Source of the DNA: Bacilli bacterium
Lineage (GTDB): Bacteria > Bacillota_I > Bacilli_A > RFN20 > CAG-826
Direction: 5' to 3'
Length of the DNA stretch: 23,230 bases
Assembly (NCBI GenBank): GCA_017551465.1
Contig: JAFZLN010000013.1
Location: 1 to 23,230 of the forward strand
This document shows, piece after piece, positions 16,147 to 23,230 of this stretch. How positions within the stretch are numbered: position 1 is the first letter of the stretch; every line of letters begins with the position of its first letter. A program made the position numbers and the translations under genes. The notes beneath the pieces are model-generated. The model was not told the DNA's origin and made no database searches. It saw only the letters and a program-made list of their open reading frames with translations.

Positions 16147-17196
16147 ATGAAAAAAGCATTACGTTTATTACCTTTATTATCATTATTAGTTTTAGGAGCG
16201 TGCAACGTTCCTCCTTCAATCACTAGTGGTGATTCTACTTCAAACTTAGAGTCATCTCTTACTTCTTCTAGTAGTGATGAATCAGTTTCATCAACTTCTA
16301 GTAGTAGTGAACTATCTTCTTCAAGTAATAGTTCTTCATCAAGTTCATCTTCAAGTAGTTCTATTAATCCAGCGGTTAAAGAATCTAAATGGGGTCAAGA
16401 AGCAGCGCAAGCTTGCTATGATGCCTTAGGTATTGTCTTCCCATATTTAGAAGCAGAAGGCTTTGAATATAAGGTGACCACAGATGACTTTGGTGATAAG
16501 GCTGTTTGGTTCTACTTATACTATGACACTCAGGAAATCGCTGAAGAAAAAATCGTCGATTACGCTTGGGCGGCTTATGAACAAGATAGATATGAATGTG
16601 TTGTGCAACCAACCTGGTTCACAGATTATACAGACTATTCTAGATGGGAACAAAACGTCTTATATGCTGATAAGGTCATCAGTGATAAATATGCAATTGA
16701 ACTTCAAGTTCTCGCCTCTCTTAAAAACTATAACGATAAAGTGATGGGCTGCTTAGGTATATATGGTTTCTCCTATATTCCTAATACCGATCCTTCCAAG
16801 TTCCCTGCTTATCCTGTTGAATATGTTCTTTGGGAATATAATCCAGTTCCTGATTTAGGCTTAGATGATATGACATATTCTTTCTCTTTTGATATGTATG
16901 AAGGTAAAAGAATCTTAATCATCATCGCGGAATCTAAGAAACATGGTATCGAAATGGAAGAAGAGTATTTCAATAAACTCTTAGCGGCCAAGTATCGTAT
17001 CTTCCGTTATAGTGATTTAGATGATGAATTCACTGATGAGATGTTCACGTTAGAAGATAATAATGTCTATCCTGATTATGAAGACAATTATTGCTTCTAT
17101 GCTTATCCAAGAGATAATTCTCACCTTGTTTACTTCGAATATGATTTAAACAATCAATGGCTCCATATTGAAGTCATGTGTCTATTTGAAGACTAA
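16147..17196 (+). CDS. Lipoprotein with serine-rich tether, last gene of the operon
   Basis: A 349-residue lipoprotein. The signal peptide has lipobox LGAC (Cys19), and the Ser-rich tether spans ~27-74. The rest is acidic and aromatic with no recognised domain. It has strand-helix-turn units (for example FYLYYDTQEIAEEKIVDYAW and YFNKLLAAKYRIF) of the same general style as the second lipoprotein, so the two may be distant relatives. AGGTGA at 16131-16136, inside the end of the preceding gene, is a suitable SD; the gene starts 5 nt after that stop. The operon ends at the terminator just downstream. Confidence 0.85.
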   Translation: MKKALRLLPLLSLLVLGACNVPPSITSGDSTSNLESSLTSSSSDESVSSTSSSSELSSSSNSSSSSSSSSSSINPAVKESKWGQEAAQACYDALGIVFPYLEAEGFEYKVTTDDFGDKAVWFYLYYDTQEIAEEKIVDYAWAAYEQDRYECVVQPTWFTDYTDYSRWEQNVLYADKVISDKYAIELQVLASLKNYNDKVMGCLGIYGFSYIPNTDPSKFPAYPVEYVLWEYNPVPDLGLDDMTYSFSFDMYEGKRILIIIAESKKHGIEMEEEYFNKLLAAKYRIFRYSDLDDEFTDEMFTLEDNNVYPDYEDNYCFYAYPRDNSHLVYFEYDLNNQWLHIEVMCLFED

Positions 17197-17206
17197 TTAA
17201 TTAAAT

Positions 17207-17245
17207 AAACCCCTAATCTAAATTTTCCAGAGTAGGGGTTTTTAT
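17207..17245 (+). terminator. Rho-independent terminator of the lipoprotein operon
   Basis: A 9-bp stem AAACCCCTA (17207-17215) / TAGGGGTTT (17233-17241), 17-nt loop and a T-tract continuing to 17245. Confidence 0.88.
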
Positions 17246-17275
17246 TTTGTGATCTCATAATATATATACTTATGT

Positions 17276-17294
17276 AAAAAAGGAGTTGAACTCC
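17276..17294 (-). terminator. Minus-strand terminator behind the ATPase relic
   Basis: Read on the minus strand: GGAG-TTCAA-CTCC followed by six T, beginning about 23 nt after the relic's stop codon. It is short but well placed for a minus-strand gene; no plus-strand T-tract is present. Confidence 0.6.
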
Positions 17295-17317
17295 CAAAAT
17301 TACAATACAGTTGCTTA

Positions 17318-17522
17318 TTAAGCTTTCAACATATTAATAGGAACGATATATGTGTCCTCTTTAACTCGGGCACTTCCGCTTGCGATAACAATCATTTTGA
17401 ACGATGGTAATTTTTTGTTTATTTTCTATTATCTTATTGCTTAATGATGTAAGTCTTTGAATACTTTCGTTAATAAGGGTCTCAACACCTAATTTGTTTG
17501 TGTAGATTGATAGTTCATTCAC
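17318..17522 (-). pseudogene. Relic of a DUF4143-type ATPase gene (C-terminus only, frameshifted)
   Basis: On the minus strand a frame from a GTG at 17522 reads ...YTNKLGVETLINES... ...RLTSLSNKIIENK, and after a +1 shift near 17409-17425 it continues KKLPSFKMIVIASGSARVKEDTYIVPINMLKA to a TAA at 17318-17320. These pieces line up with the C-terminus of the intact ATPase at 20557 (KLGANQIDEAA..NLIKINNKIL, then AYKRPDGVYVVPIASLKN): Leu-Gly, Asn-Lys-Ile, Gly, and the final Y-V/I-V-P-I motif coincide. Everything between the promoter-side boxes and this ~65-residue tail is missing, so this is a large internal deletion plus a frameshift. It was found by eye; alignment would settle it. Confidence 0.7.
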
Positions 17523-17523
17523 C

Positions 17524-17559
17524 GCGAAATCCCCCGCTTTCTTTTACACGAAATCCCCC
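17524..17559 (-). repeat. Two GGGGGATTTCG boxes upstream of the ATPase relic
   Basis: On the minus strand the 11-mer GGGGGATTTCG occurs twice (17549-17559 and 17524-17534), exactly 25 bp apart, directly before the relic's first codon. The layout resembles the boxes before the two intact DUF4143 genes, although the sequence differs. They are probably operator sites of the former gene. Confidence 0.6.
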
Positions 17560-17655
17560 ATTTCCTTTTGATATAAATACAGGCCTTTGTTTTAAGAGCG
17601 TTATCGCAAGTTTTAAAAATCGATAGCATGGAGGCAAAATGATGGCTTTTTCTTT

Positions 17656-17687
17656 TTAACAAGAAAGCAGAGTGATATATTTATTAT
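17656..17687 (+). promoter_or_regulatory. Weak candidate promoter of the P-type ATPase gene
   Basis: TTAACA (17656-17661) with TATTTA (17678-17683), 16-nt spacer, or TATTAT (17682-17687) as -10. Either would start transcription within a few bases of the ATG at 17695, before which no SD is visible. The rest of 17560-17655 shows no gene and no riboswitch I recognise; a six-codon ATG frame after GGAGG near 17630 is too short to call. Confidence 0.3.
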
Positions 17688-17694
17688 TAGTCTT

Positions 17695-20397
17695 ATGAAA
17701 AAGAATGCTAATCGTAAAAGCGAAGATATTAAAAGATTTAATCCTACAGTTGAACAAGGTTTAGATAGCGCTTCTGTTACCTATATGCAAAATATTGGTA
17801 AAGTGAACATCGCTAAAAGTCCAACGAATAAGTCTTATTCTCGTATTATCTTAGGTAATATATTTACCTTCTTTAATATTTTGATGTTCGCTATTGCGGG
17901 CTTGCTCCTTTTTATGGTGGGACCAAGAGTGGTTACTAACTTAATGTTCTTACTCATTATTATTTGTAACTTACTGATAGGCACTATTCAGGAATGTAAG
18001 AGTAAGCACACAATTGAAAAATTAAAGTTATTAAACGATAGCAAGATTAAAGCTAGACGTGATGGTAAGGAAGTAGAACTATTACCATCTGAAATCGTCT
18101 TAGATGATATCGTTATTCTTTCCGCCGGTGATCAAATACCTGCTGACTGTGTAGTCTTAGAAGAACAAATCTTAGAAGTTAATGAATCATTATTAACTGG
18201 TGAATCAGTTCCTGTTAAGAAAACCAAAGGTGATATGGTCTTTGCTGGATCATTTGTGGTGGCTGGTTCTTTAGCGGTCCGTGTTGATAAGGTTGGTAAT
18301 GATACTTATATCTCCTCAATTGAAAATAAGGCTAAGGTATCTAAACAACCTAAATCTAGATTAATGATCGCTATCTCTAAGATTATTAGAAATATGACAC
18401 TTATCGCTATCCCGTTAGCGGTATTTGTCGCGATTTATGAATTTGTATACGGCTTACTTAACAATAGCCAAACAAGACCTTTACCAATCGTTGCGCCTAC
18501 TTGGGGTGCTGAATCAATCTTTAGTAACGCTACCTTCTATAGTGGTGTTACTATTGCGTATATGATTCCATGTGGTATGGCCTTATTAGCGAGTGTGGCC
18601 ATGGCGACAGGTGTCGTTAAACTTGCGCAAAATAAGACTTTAGCCCAAGACTTATATTCCGTTGAATCATTATCTAGAGTTAATACTCTTTGTTTAGATA
18701 AGACAGGGACATTGACTGATGGTTCAATGACCCTTGAAGAAACTGTTATCCTAGATAAGAGTTATAACGAAGAATCATTAGATAGATTGATGTCTTCTTA
18801 TTTAGATGCCTTTAATGAGGCTAATCAAACATCAACCGCTTTATTAAATAAGTTTGGTAAACTCGTGGAACGTATTGATGACTATGGTCAAAGAAACTCC
18901 TCTAATGCTTTTAGAAAGAAATTTAAGAATTTAGATCAACTTAAAGTTAACGATAGAATTCACTTCTCCTCCGCGAGAAAGTATTCCGCGGTGGAATTTG
19001 AAGGCTTAGGTTGGTTTGTGATGGGCGCTCCTGAATATATCACTAAAGACCCAGAAGTCTTAGCGAAAGTTAATGAATATGCGCAAAGTGGTTTACGTGT
19101 TATCGTCTTAGCTAAAGTTAATGGTGTAGTGATTAAAGATAAACCAGTTCCAGCGGATAACACTCTCGTGGCTATGCATATCTTAAGCGACACAATTAGA
19201 CCAGAAGTTAAAGATACGATGTTATGGTTTAGAGAAAATGATGTCGATATTAAAGTTATCTCTGGTGATAACATCGGCACTGTTAGTTATATCGCTAAAC
19301 AATCAGGTATCGCTAACTGGGATAAAGTCGTGGATATGTCTAAAGTTGGACCAAATGATAACTTAGAAGAATTAGTTTTAAATAACGCGATATTTGGTAG
19401 AGTCACTCCTGACCAAAAAGCGGATATCATTGCTATCCTTAAAAAGAACAACCGTATCGTTGGTGTCACTGGTGATGGTTTAAACGACTTATTAGCCTTT
19501 AAGCAAGCCGATTGCTCTATTGCCTTAGCAAATGGTGCAGCGGCCACTAAAAACGTCGCAAATCTCGTTTTATTAGATTCTAACTTTTCCAATATGAAGG
19601 AAGCTGTCTTCCAAGGTAGACGTGTTGTTAATAATATCCAAAGATCTTCATCCTTATTTGTGATGAAAGACTACTTATGGTTCTTTATTACCATTTTCCC
19701 AATGCTTATTGCTTTACCACATATGATTCAACCAACAGTTATGTCTTTGGTTAATATCTTCATTACCGGTATTGCCTCAGTCTTCGTGGCCTTAGAACCA
19801 GATAAGACTAGAGTTAAAGGTAACTTCTATAAGAACGTAACTAAACGAGCAATATTATCAGGCTTCTATATGTTTATACCTGTCGCTATTGCGCTTCTAT
19901 ATGTCTTATTTAGTCAAATAGTCATTAATCAATCACTAACAGTGGATATGCTTAAATCAGTACTTGCCACAACGTTTGAAAATGGTGAGATTGTAAGCTT
20001 TGGCTGGATACCAACAATGGCGTTATGCGTCACTATCGGTGGTTTCATTATCTTCTTTAATAACTGCCGTCCATTTACGACATTTAGAAAGATCTTATAT
20101 TCACTTACCCTAGTAGTGGTTCTCTTCATTCTATGGTTAGCCCCTGAATTCTTCATCATCAGTGGTACTGAAATGGTTAATGAAGCAGGTGGCTTCTTAA
20201 TGATTATTCCATATGTCTTTAAGCATATTATTCCTAACTTAACATTAACGTTATTTAGAACCATGACCTTAGAACAAATCATCTTTGTTGGTGCTTACGC
20301 TGTTCTAGCGTTCCCAATCTACTTGCTAAACGAAAAGGTCACTGGTTTATTATTAGAAAAAACATTGTTCGCTAAGCGTGAATATAAAGATGAATAG
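17695..20397 (+). CDS. Cation-transporting P-type ATPase, CtpE-like
   Basis: A 900-residue P-type ATPase. Actuator-domain LTGES is at T168-S171, the phosphorylation motif DKTGTLTDG begins at D335, and the hinge TGDGLND is T592-D598. Membrane segments occur at ~55-100 (NIFTFFNILMF...IGTIQE, characteristic of the CtpE group), ~230-305, and about six more from ~660 to 885. Mycobacterial CtpE is linked to calcium uptake; the ion here is unproven. The segment-4 motif is IPCGM (P292-M295) where P2-type pumps have PEGL and CtpE-type pumps PxGL, so a Cys replaces the usual charged or polar residue. Long cytosolic N-terminus without a metal-binding (HMA) domain. It is flanked by terminators and is probably monocistronic. 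No SD precedes the ATG; a near-leaderless transcript is possible. Confidence 0.88.
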   Translation: MKKNANRKSEDIKRFNPTVEQGLDSASVTYMQNIGKVNIAKSPTNKSYSRIILGNIFTFFNILMFAIAGLLLFMVGPRVVTNLMFLLIIICNLLIGTIQECKSKHTIEKLKLLNDSKIKARRDGKEVELLPSEIVLDDIVILSAGDQIPADCVVLEEQILEVNESLLTGESVPVKKTKGDMVFAGSFVVAGSLAVRVDKVGNDTYISSIENKAKVSKQPKSRLMIAISKIIRNMTLIAIPLAVFVAIYEFVYGLLNNSQTRPLPIVAPTWGAESIFSNATFYSGVTIAYMIPCGMALLASVAMATGVVKLAQNKTLAQDLYSVESLSRVNTLCLDKTGTLTDGSMTLEETVILDKSYNEESLDRLMSSYLDAFNEANQTSTALLNKFGKLVERIDDYGQRNSSNAFRKKFKNLDQLKVNDRIHFSSARKYSAVEFEGLGWFVMGAPEYITKDPEVLAKVNEYAQSGLRVIVLAKVNGVVIKDKPVPADNTLVAMHILSDTIRPEVKDTMLWFRENDVDIKVISGDNIGTVSYIAKQSGIANWDKVVDMSKVGPNDNLEELVLNNAIFGRVTPDQKADIIAILKKNNRIVGVTGDGLNDLLAFKQADCSIALANGAAATKNVANLVLLDSNFSNMKEAVFQGRRVVNNIQRSSSLFVMKDYLWFFITIFPMLIALPHMIQPTVMSLVNIFITGIASVFVALEPDKTRVKGNFYKNVTKRAILSGFYMFIPVAIALLYVLFSQIVINQSLTVDMLKSVLATTFENGEIVSFGWIPTMALCVTIGGFIIFFNNCRPFTTFRKILYSLTLVVVLFILWLAPEFFIISGTEMVNEAGGFLMIIPYVFKHIIPNLTLTLFRTMTLEQIIFVGAYAVLAFPIYLLNEKVTGLLLEKTLFAKREYKDE

Positions 20398-20401
20398 AAG
20401 A

Positions 20402-20430
20402 AGCGCTCCGATAAAAACGAGTGCTTTTTC
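20402..20430 (+). terminator. Rho-independent terminator after the P-type ATPase
   Basis: Stem AGCGCTC / GAGTGCT (one G-T wobble) with a 10-nt loop and five T, starting 4 nt after the stop codon. Confidence 0.8.
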
Positions 20431-20444
20431 TATAACAAACTTTG

Positions 20445-20526
20445 AAATCTCTCGGAATGATATTGGCAAATCTCTCGGAACAAAAACTATAAATCTCTCG
20501 GAATGATATTGGCAAATCTCTCGGAA
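20445..20526 (+). repeat. Four 13-bp boxes at exact 23-bp spacing upstream of a DUF4143 ATPase
   Basis: AAATCTCTCGGAA occurs without mismatch at 20445, 20468, 20491 and 20514. Between boxes, the 10-bp spacers after boxes 1 and 3 are identical (TGATATTGGC), while those after 2 and 4 differ, so the array is also a 46-bp duplication. The last box fills most of the spacer between the -35 and -10 of the predicted promoter. This looks like a multi-site operator, most simply for autoregulation by the adjacent gene or a linked regulator. Confidence 0.9.
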
Positions 20527-20537
20527 TGGCGTAAAAT
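20509..20537 (+). promoter_or_regulatory. Promoter of the DUF4143 ATPase, overlapping box 4
   Basis: TTGGCA (20509-20514), 17-nt spacer, TAAAAT (20532-20537). The predicted start near 20544 gives a ~13-nt leader containing GAGGAA. A second TTGGCA at 20463-20468 with TATAAA at 20488-20493 (19-nt spacer) could be an upstream copy. Confidence 0.6.
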
Positions 20538-20556
20538 AAAAGCCGAGGAAAGCCTT

Positions 20557-21831
20557 ATGAAAATTGAAAACTATAGGAAAAGAATTATTGATTTAGTTTT
20601 AAAAGAATATTTGAATGTTTTTGGTGCGCTTGTAATTGAAGGACCAAAATGGTGTGGCAAAACATGGACTGCCAGAAACGCTTCTAACAGTGAATTCTTA
20701 TTAGCTGATCCTAAAAACAATTTTAATAATAGACAAATCGCTTTATTAAATCCTGATGCGGTATTAGATGGTGAAACACCAAGATTGATTGATGAATGGC
20801 AAGAAACTCCTTTACTATGGGATGCTGTTAGAGGAAGAGTAGATTCAAAACCAATTAAAGGACAATTTATTCTTACAGGTTCATCGGCGGTTAATAAGAG
20901 TAAATATATTCACTCTGGCACTGGTAGAATTGCACATTTAAAAATGAGACCAATGTCATTATATGAAAGTGGTCTTTCTGATGGCTTGATTTCACTTAAG
21001 AGCATTTGTGAAGGAAAAGCTGGAGACTGCTTAACAAAGAACGTTGATTTAAATCAATTAATAGAATGTGTCTTGTGTGGGGGATGGCCATCCAATATTG
21101 GCATGAATGCTAACCAAGCAACACTAGTCTCTAGAGAATATGTAAAATCAGTTTTGAATGAAGATATATATAAAGTCGATGATATTAAAAGAGATAAGCA
21201 TAAAGTCGAGTTATTGCTGAAATCCTTAGCAAGAAATGAATCTACAACATCGACAAATACGACTTTGAAAAACGATATTAAAGAAAAAGATGTTGATGAT
21301 ATTAGTGTTGATACAATAACTGACTACTTAAATCTATTAAATAGTTTATATTTAACCGATAATATTCCTCCGTTTTCACCAAAAATTCGCTCTTCTTTGA
21401 GAGTTAAACAAAGTGAAAAGAGACACTTTGTTGATCCTTCATTGCCTTGCGCTATCCTTCAACTAACAAAAGAACAACTTCTCTCTGACTTAAATTATTT
21501 TGGATTTCTTTTTGAATCAATGGTGGAAAGAGATCTCCTTATTTATGCAGACTCATTTGGCGCCAAGGTATATCATTATCAAGATTACAATAACAATGAA
21601 ATAGACGCAGTAATCGAATTAGAAGACTCATCATGGTGCGCCTTTGAAATAAAACTCGGCGCAAATCAAATTGATGAAGCGGCCGCCAACCTTATAAAGA
21701 TTAATAACAAGATTCTCAAAGAAGGTGGCAAGCCTGCAAAAACATTGTGTGTCATTTGTGGCTTAGTTAGTGGTGCATATAAGCGCCCAGATGGTGTGTA
21801 TGTTGTTCCAATTGCATCTCTGAAAAATTAA
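20557..21831 (+). CDS. AAA_14/DUF4143-type ATPase with PD-(D/E)xK-like C-terminus
   Basis: A 424-residue ATPase of the same superfamily as the gene at 4903 but only distantly similar to it. Walker A is EGPKWCGKT (G29-T36), Walker B is LIDEWQ (D79-E80), and sensor-like ILTGSSA (T107-S110) is followed by GTGRIAHLKMRPMSLYESG. The C-terminal domain carries EIDAVIE (E348-D350) and FEIKLG (E364-K366), retaining the D...ExK spacing of PD-(D/E)xK nucleases, and ends in the family's YVVPIASLK motif. Start 20557 is preferred because GAGGAA at 20545-20550 precedes it; an ATG at 20503 lies inside the repeat array. It stands alone between two terminators behind its own repeat-bearing promoter. The cellular role is unknown. 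Confidence 0.87.
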   Translation: MKIENYRKRIIDLVLKEYLNVFGALVIEGPKWCGKTWTARNASNSEFLLADPKNNFNNRQIALLNPDAVLDGETPRLIDEWQETPLLWDAVRGRVDSKPIKGQFILTGSSAVNKSKYIHSGTGRIAHLKMRPMSLYESGLSDGLISLKSICEGKAGDCLTKNVDLNQLIECVLCGGWPSNIGMNANQATLVSREYVKSVLNEDIYKVDDIKRDKHKVELLLKSLARNESTTSTNTTLKNDIKEKDVDDISVDTITDYLNLLNSLYLTDNIPPFSPKIRSSLRVKQSEKRHFVDPSLPCAILQLTKEQLLSDLNYFGFLFESMVERDLLIYADSFGAKVYHYQDYNNNEIDAVIELEDSSWCAFEIKLGANQIDEAAANLIKINNKILKEGGKPAKTLCVICGLVSGAYKRPDGVYVVPIASLKN

Positions 21832-21839
21832 TCATTAAA

Positions 21840-21870
21840 AGTGCTCAAATAAAACGGGCACTTTGCTTTT
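21840..21870 (+). terminator. Terminator after the DUF4143 ATPase
   Basis: Stem AGTGCTC / GGGCACT with one wobble pair and a 9-nt loop; the T-tract is interrupted (TTTGCTTTT), so it is weaker than the others in the window. Confidence 0.55.
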
Positions 21871-21918
21871 ATTAAATATATCGCTGAACTTTTTAGATAC
21901 AATCCTTAAAATGTTCCA

Positions 21919-21924
21919 TATAAT
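21919..21924 (+). promoter_or_regulatory. -10 element of the fucose-isomerase-like gene
   Basis: A perfect TATAAT with a weak -35 (GATACA at 21896-21901, 17-nt spacer). The predicted start near 21931 gives a short leader containing AGGAG. Confidence 0.55.
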
Positions 21925-21947
21925 AGTCTCGTTAGGAGACTTTTATT

Positions 21948-23230
21948 ATGAATAATATTCCTCAAGTTAAAGTTGGTATTGTCGCGGTATCTCGTGACTG
22001 CTTCCCAATTGAATTATCCATCAAGAGAAGAAAAGCTTTAGTGGAAGCCTATCAAAAGAAATATAACAAAGACGATATTTATGAATGTCCTATTTGTATC
22101 TTTGAAAGTGAAATAGACATGGTTAAATCATTAGAAGACGTTAAAGCTCATAACTGTAACGCTTTAGTGGTCTTCCTTGGTAACTTTGGTCCAGAAATAA
22201 GCGAAACCTTATTAGCGAAGCACTTTGATGGTCCAAAGATGTTTATCGCTGCAGAAGAAGAAAATATCGGTGTTCTCTCTAGTGATAGAGGTGATGCTTA
22301 CTGTGGTTTACTTAATGCTTCATATAACTTAAAGCTTAGAAACATTAATGCTTATATTCCTGAAAACCCAGTAGGGGATGCTTCCGATTTAGCGGATCGT
22401 ATCCATGACTTCTTACCAATCGCTAGAACCATTATTGGTTTAAATGACTTAAAGATTATTACCTTCGGTCCTAGACCACAAAACTTCCTCGCCTGTAATG
22501 CGCCTATTAAGCAACTCTATAACATCAATGTCGAAGTTGAAGAAAATAGTGAATTAGATTTATTTGAATCATTTAAGAAACATGAAAATGATGAAAGAAT
22601 CCCATCAGTCGTGGAAGATATGGCTAAAGACTTAGGCGCGGGTAATAAAATACCATCTATCTTACCTAAGTTAGCCCAATACGAACTAACACTCTTAGAT
22701 TGGATTGAAAAACATAAAGGCTATAGAAAATATGTCGCTATCGCGGGTAAATGCTGGCCAGCTTTCCAAACCATGTTTGGTTTTGTTCCTTGCTATGTTA
22801 ACTCTAGATTAACAATGAGAGGTATACCGGTCTCTTGTGAAGTTGATATCTATGGAGCGCTTTCTGAATATATTGGTACATGTGTGAGTGAATCACCAGT
22901 CACCTTATTAGATATCAACAATACATTGCCAAAAGAACTCTATAAGCAAGATATTGAAGGTAAATATGATTATAACTTTAGAGATACCTTTATGGGCTTC
23001 CACTGCGGCAATACATGTACACAGTTATTATGTAAGCCAGAAATGAAATATCAAAAGATTATGGCGAGAGCCCTTCCTAAGGAAGTCACTAATGGTACTT
23101 TAGAAGGAGATATCAAACCAGGAGATATTACTTTCTATAGATTACAATCTACTTCTGATAATCACTTACTTGCCTATGTCGCTGAAGGTGAAGTATTACC
23201 TGTACCAACACATTCATTTGGTTCTATCGG
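21948..23230 (+). CDS. L-fucose/L-arabinose isomerase family protein, 5' part
   Basis: The frame is open from ATG 21948 to the window edge (427 complete codons). It reads MNNIPQVKVGIVAVSRDCFP and continues with features of the L-fucose isomerase-related family (COG2407 type): an N-terminal alpha/beta region with ALVVFLGNFGPE, then CEVDIYGALSEYIG (E298, D300, candidate metal ligands by position) and GFHCGNT (H352-C353-G354-N355). Family members are usually 450-500 residues, so only the last stretch is missing. It would isomerise a ketose/aldose sugar such as fucose or arabinose; the actual sugar is not readable and no other sugar genes are in view. AGGAG at 21934-21938 gives a 9-nt spacing to the ATG. 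Confidence 0.82.
   Translation, partial: MNNIPQVKVGIVAVSRDCFPIELSIKRRKALVEAYQKKYNKDDIYECPICIFESEIDMVKSLEDVKAHNCNALVVFLGNFGPEISETLLAKHFDGPKMFIAAEEENIGVLSSDRGDAYCGLLNASYNLKLRNINAYIPENPVGDASDLADRIHDFLPIARTIIGLNDLKIITFGPRPQNFLACNAPIKQLYNINVEVEENSELDLFESFKKHENDERIPSVVEDMAKDLGAGNKIPSILPKLAQYELTLLDWIEKHKGYRKYVAIAGKCWPAFQTMFGFVPCYVNSRLTMRGIPVSCEVDIYGALSEYIGTCVSESPVTLLDINNTLPKELYKQDIEGKYDYNFRDTFMGFHCGNTCTQLLCKPEMKYQKIMARALPKEVTNGTLEGDIKPGDITFYRLQSTSDNHLLAYVAEGEVLPVPTHSFGSI

Noticed and set aside
17627..17660. GGAGG followed by a six-codon frame (MMAFSF) and a T-rich run before the P-type ATPase, as leader peptide or attenuator
   Set aside because: The hairpin is imperfect and the frame too short; no regulatory logic is visible.
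17560..17694. Riboswitch upstream of the P-type ATPase
   Set aside because: No match to the M-box or yybP-ykoY core motifs that I know, and no terminator/antiterminator pair.
20445..20526. CRISPR array or replication origin iterons
   Set aside because: Units of 13 bp with 10-bp spacers are too short for CRISPR, spacers are partly identical, and no rep or cas gene is near; the position over a promoter fits an operator.
20503..20556. Upstream ATG as true start of the second DUF4143 ATPase
   Set aside because: It lies inside the repeat array and upstream of the predicted transcription start; the ATG at 20557 has an SD and fits the family N-terminus.

Overview
The window is about 23 kb of AT-rich DNA with a standard genetic code (TGA used as a stop), AGGAG-type ribosome binding sites, sigma-A-like promoters, compact intergenic gaps and strong hairpin/T-tract terminators. 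Signal-peptidase-II lipoproteins with serine-rich tethers, Big-type Ig domains and a CtpE-like P-type ATPase point to a low-GC Gram-positive host, probably an uncultured gut Firmicute/Bacilli relative (Erysipelotrichia- or RF39-like). This placement is inference from composition and gene content. All intact genes lie on the plus strand.

Region 1 (1-3406) holds two paralogous secreted proteins. The first is cut by the window edge. The second is an endonuclease-I-family nuclease with a Big_2 Ig domain, an OB-fold-like module and a C-terminal domain shared with the first. Each ends in its own terminator.

Region 2 (3410-9061) is the most interesting part. It is a compact, partly overlapping operon of an HPr-kinase-like P-loop protein, a PqqD-like peptide-binding protein, an S24/S26-type peptidase, a half-size ABC exporter and a nucleotidyltransferase (NTP_transf_5 type). 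Kinase, nucleotidyltransferase, PqqD, protease and exporter together look like a peptide (RiPP) modification and export system related to the phosphorylating accessory genes of some lasso-peptide clusters. No lasso cyclase and no recognisable precursor are present. A DUF4143-type ATPase gene with its own promoter-like element sits inside the operon.

Region 3 (9081-17245) is an operon of four consecutive lipoproteins. Each has a signal peptide, a lipobox Cys and a serine-rich tether, followed by different surface domains. It starts from a good promoter with a structured leader and ends in a strong terminator.

Region 4 (17246-21870) holds a decayed minus-strand remnant of a DUF4143 ATPase gene with its own terminator and upstream boxes, a CtpE-like cation P-type ATPase, and an intact DUF4143 ATPase preceded by four 13-bp boxes at exact 23-bp spacing that overlap its promoter. 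The window ends in the 5' part of an L-fucose/L-arabinose-isomerase-family gene (21948 to the edge).

The three DUF4143 loci, each with a different set of short repeats directly upstream, form a second theme: apparently mobile, probably self-regulated ATPase genes at different stages of life (one inside an operon, one intact alone, one relic). No tRNA, rRNA, CRISPR array or insertion sequence was seen.
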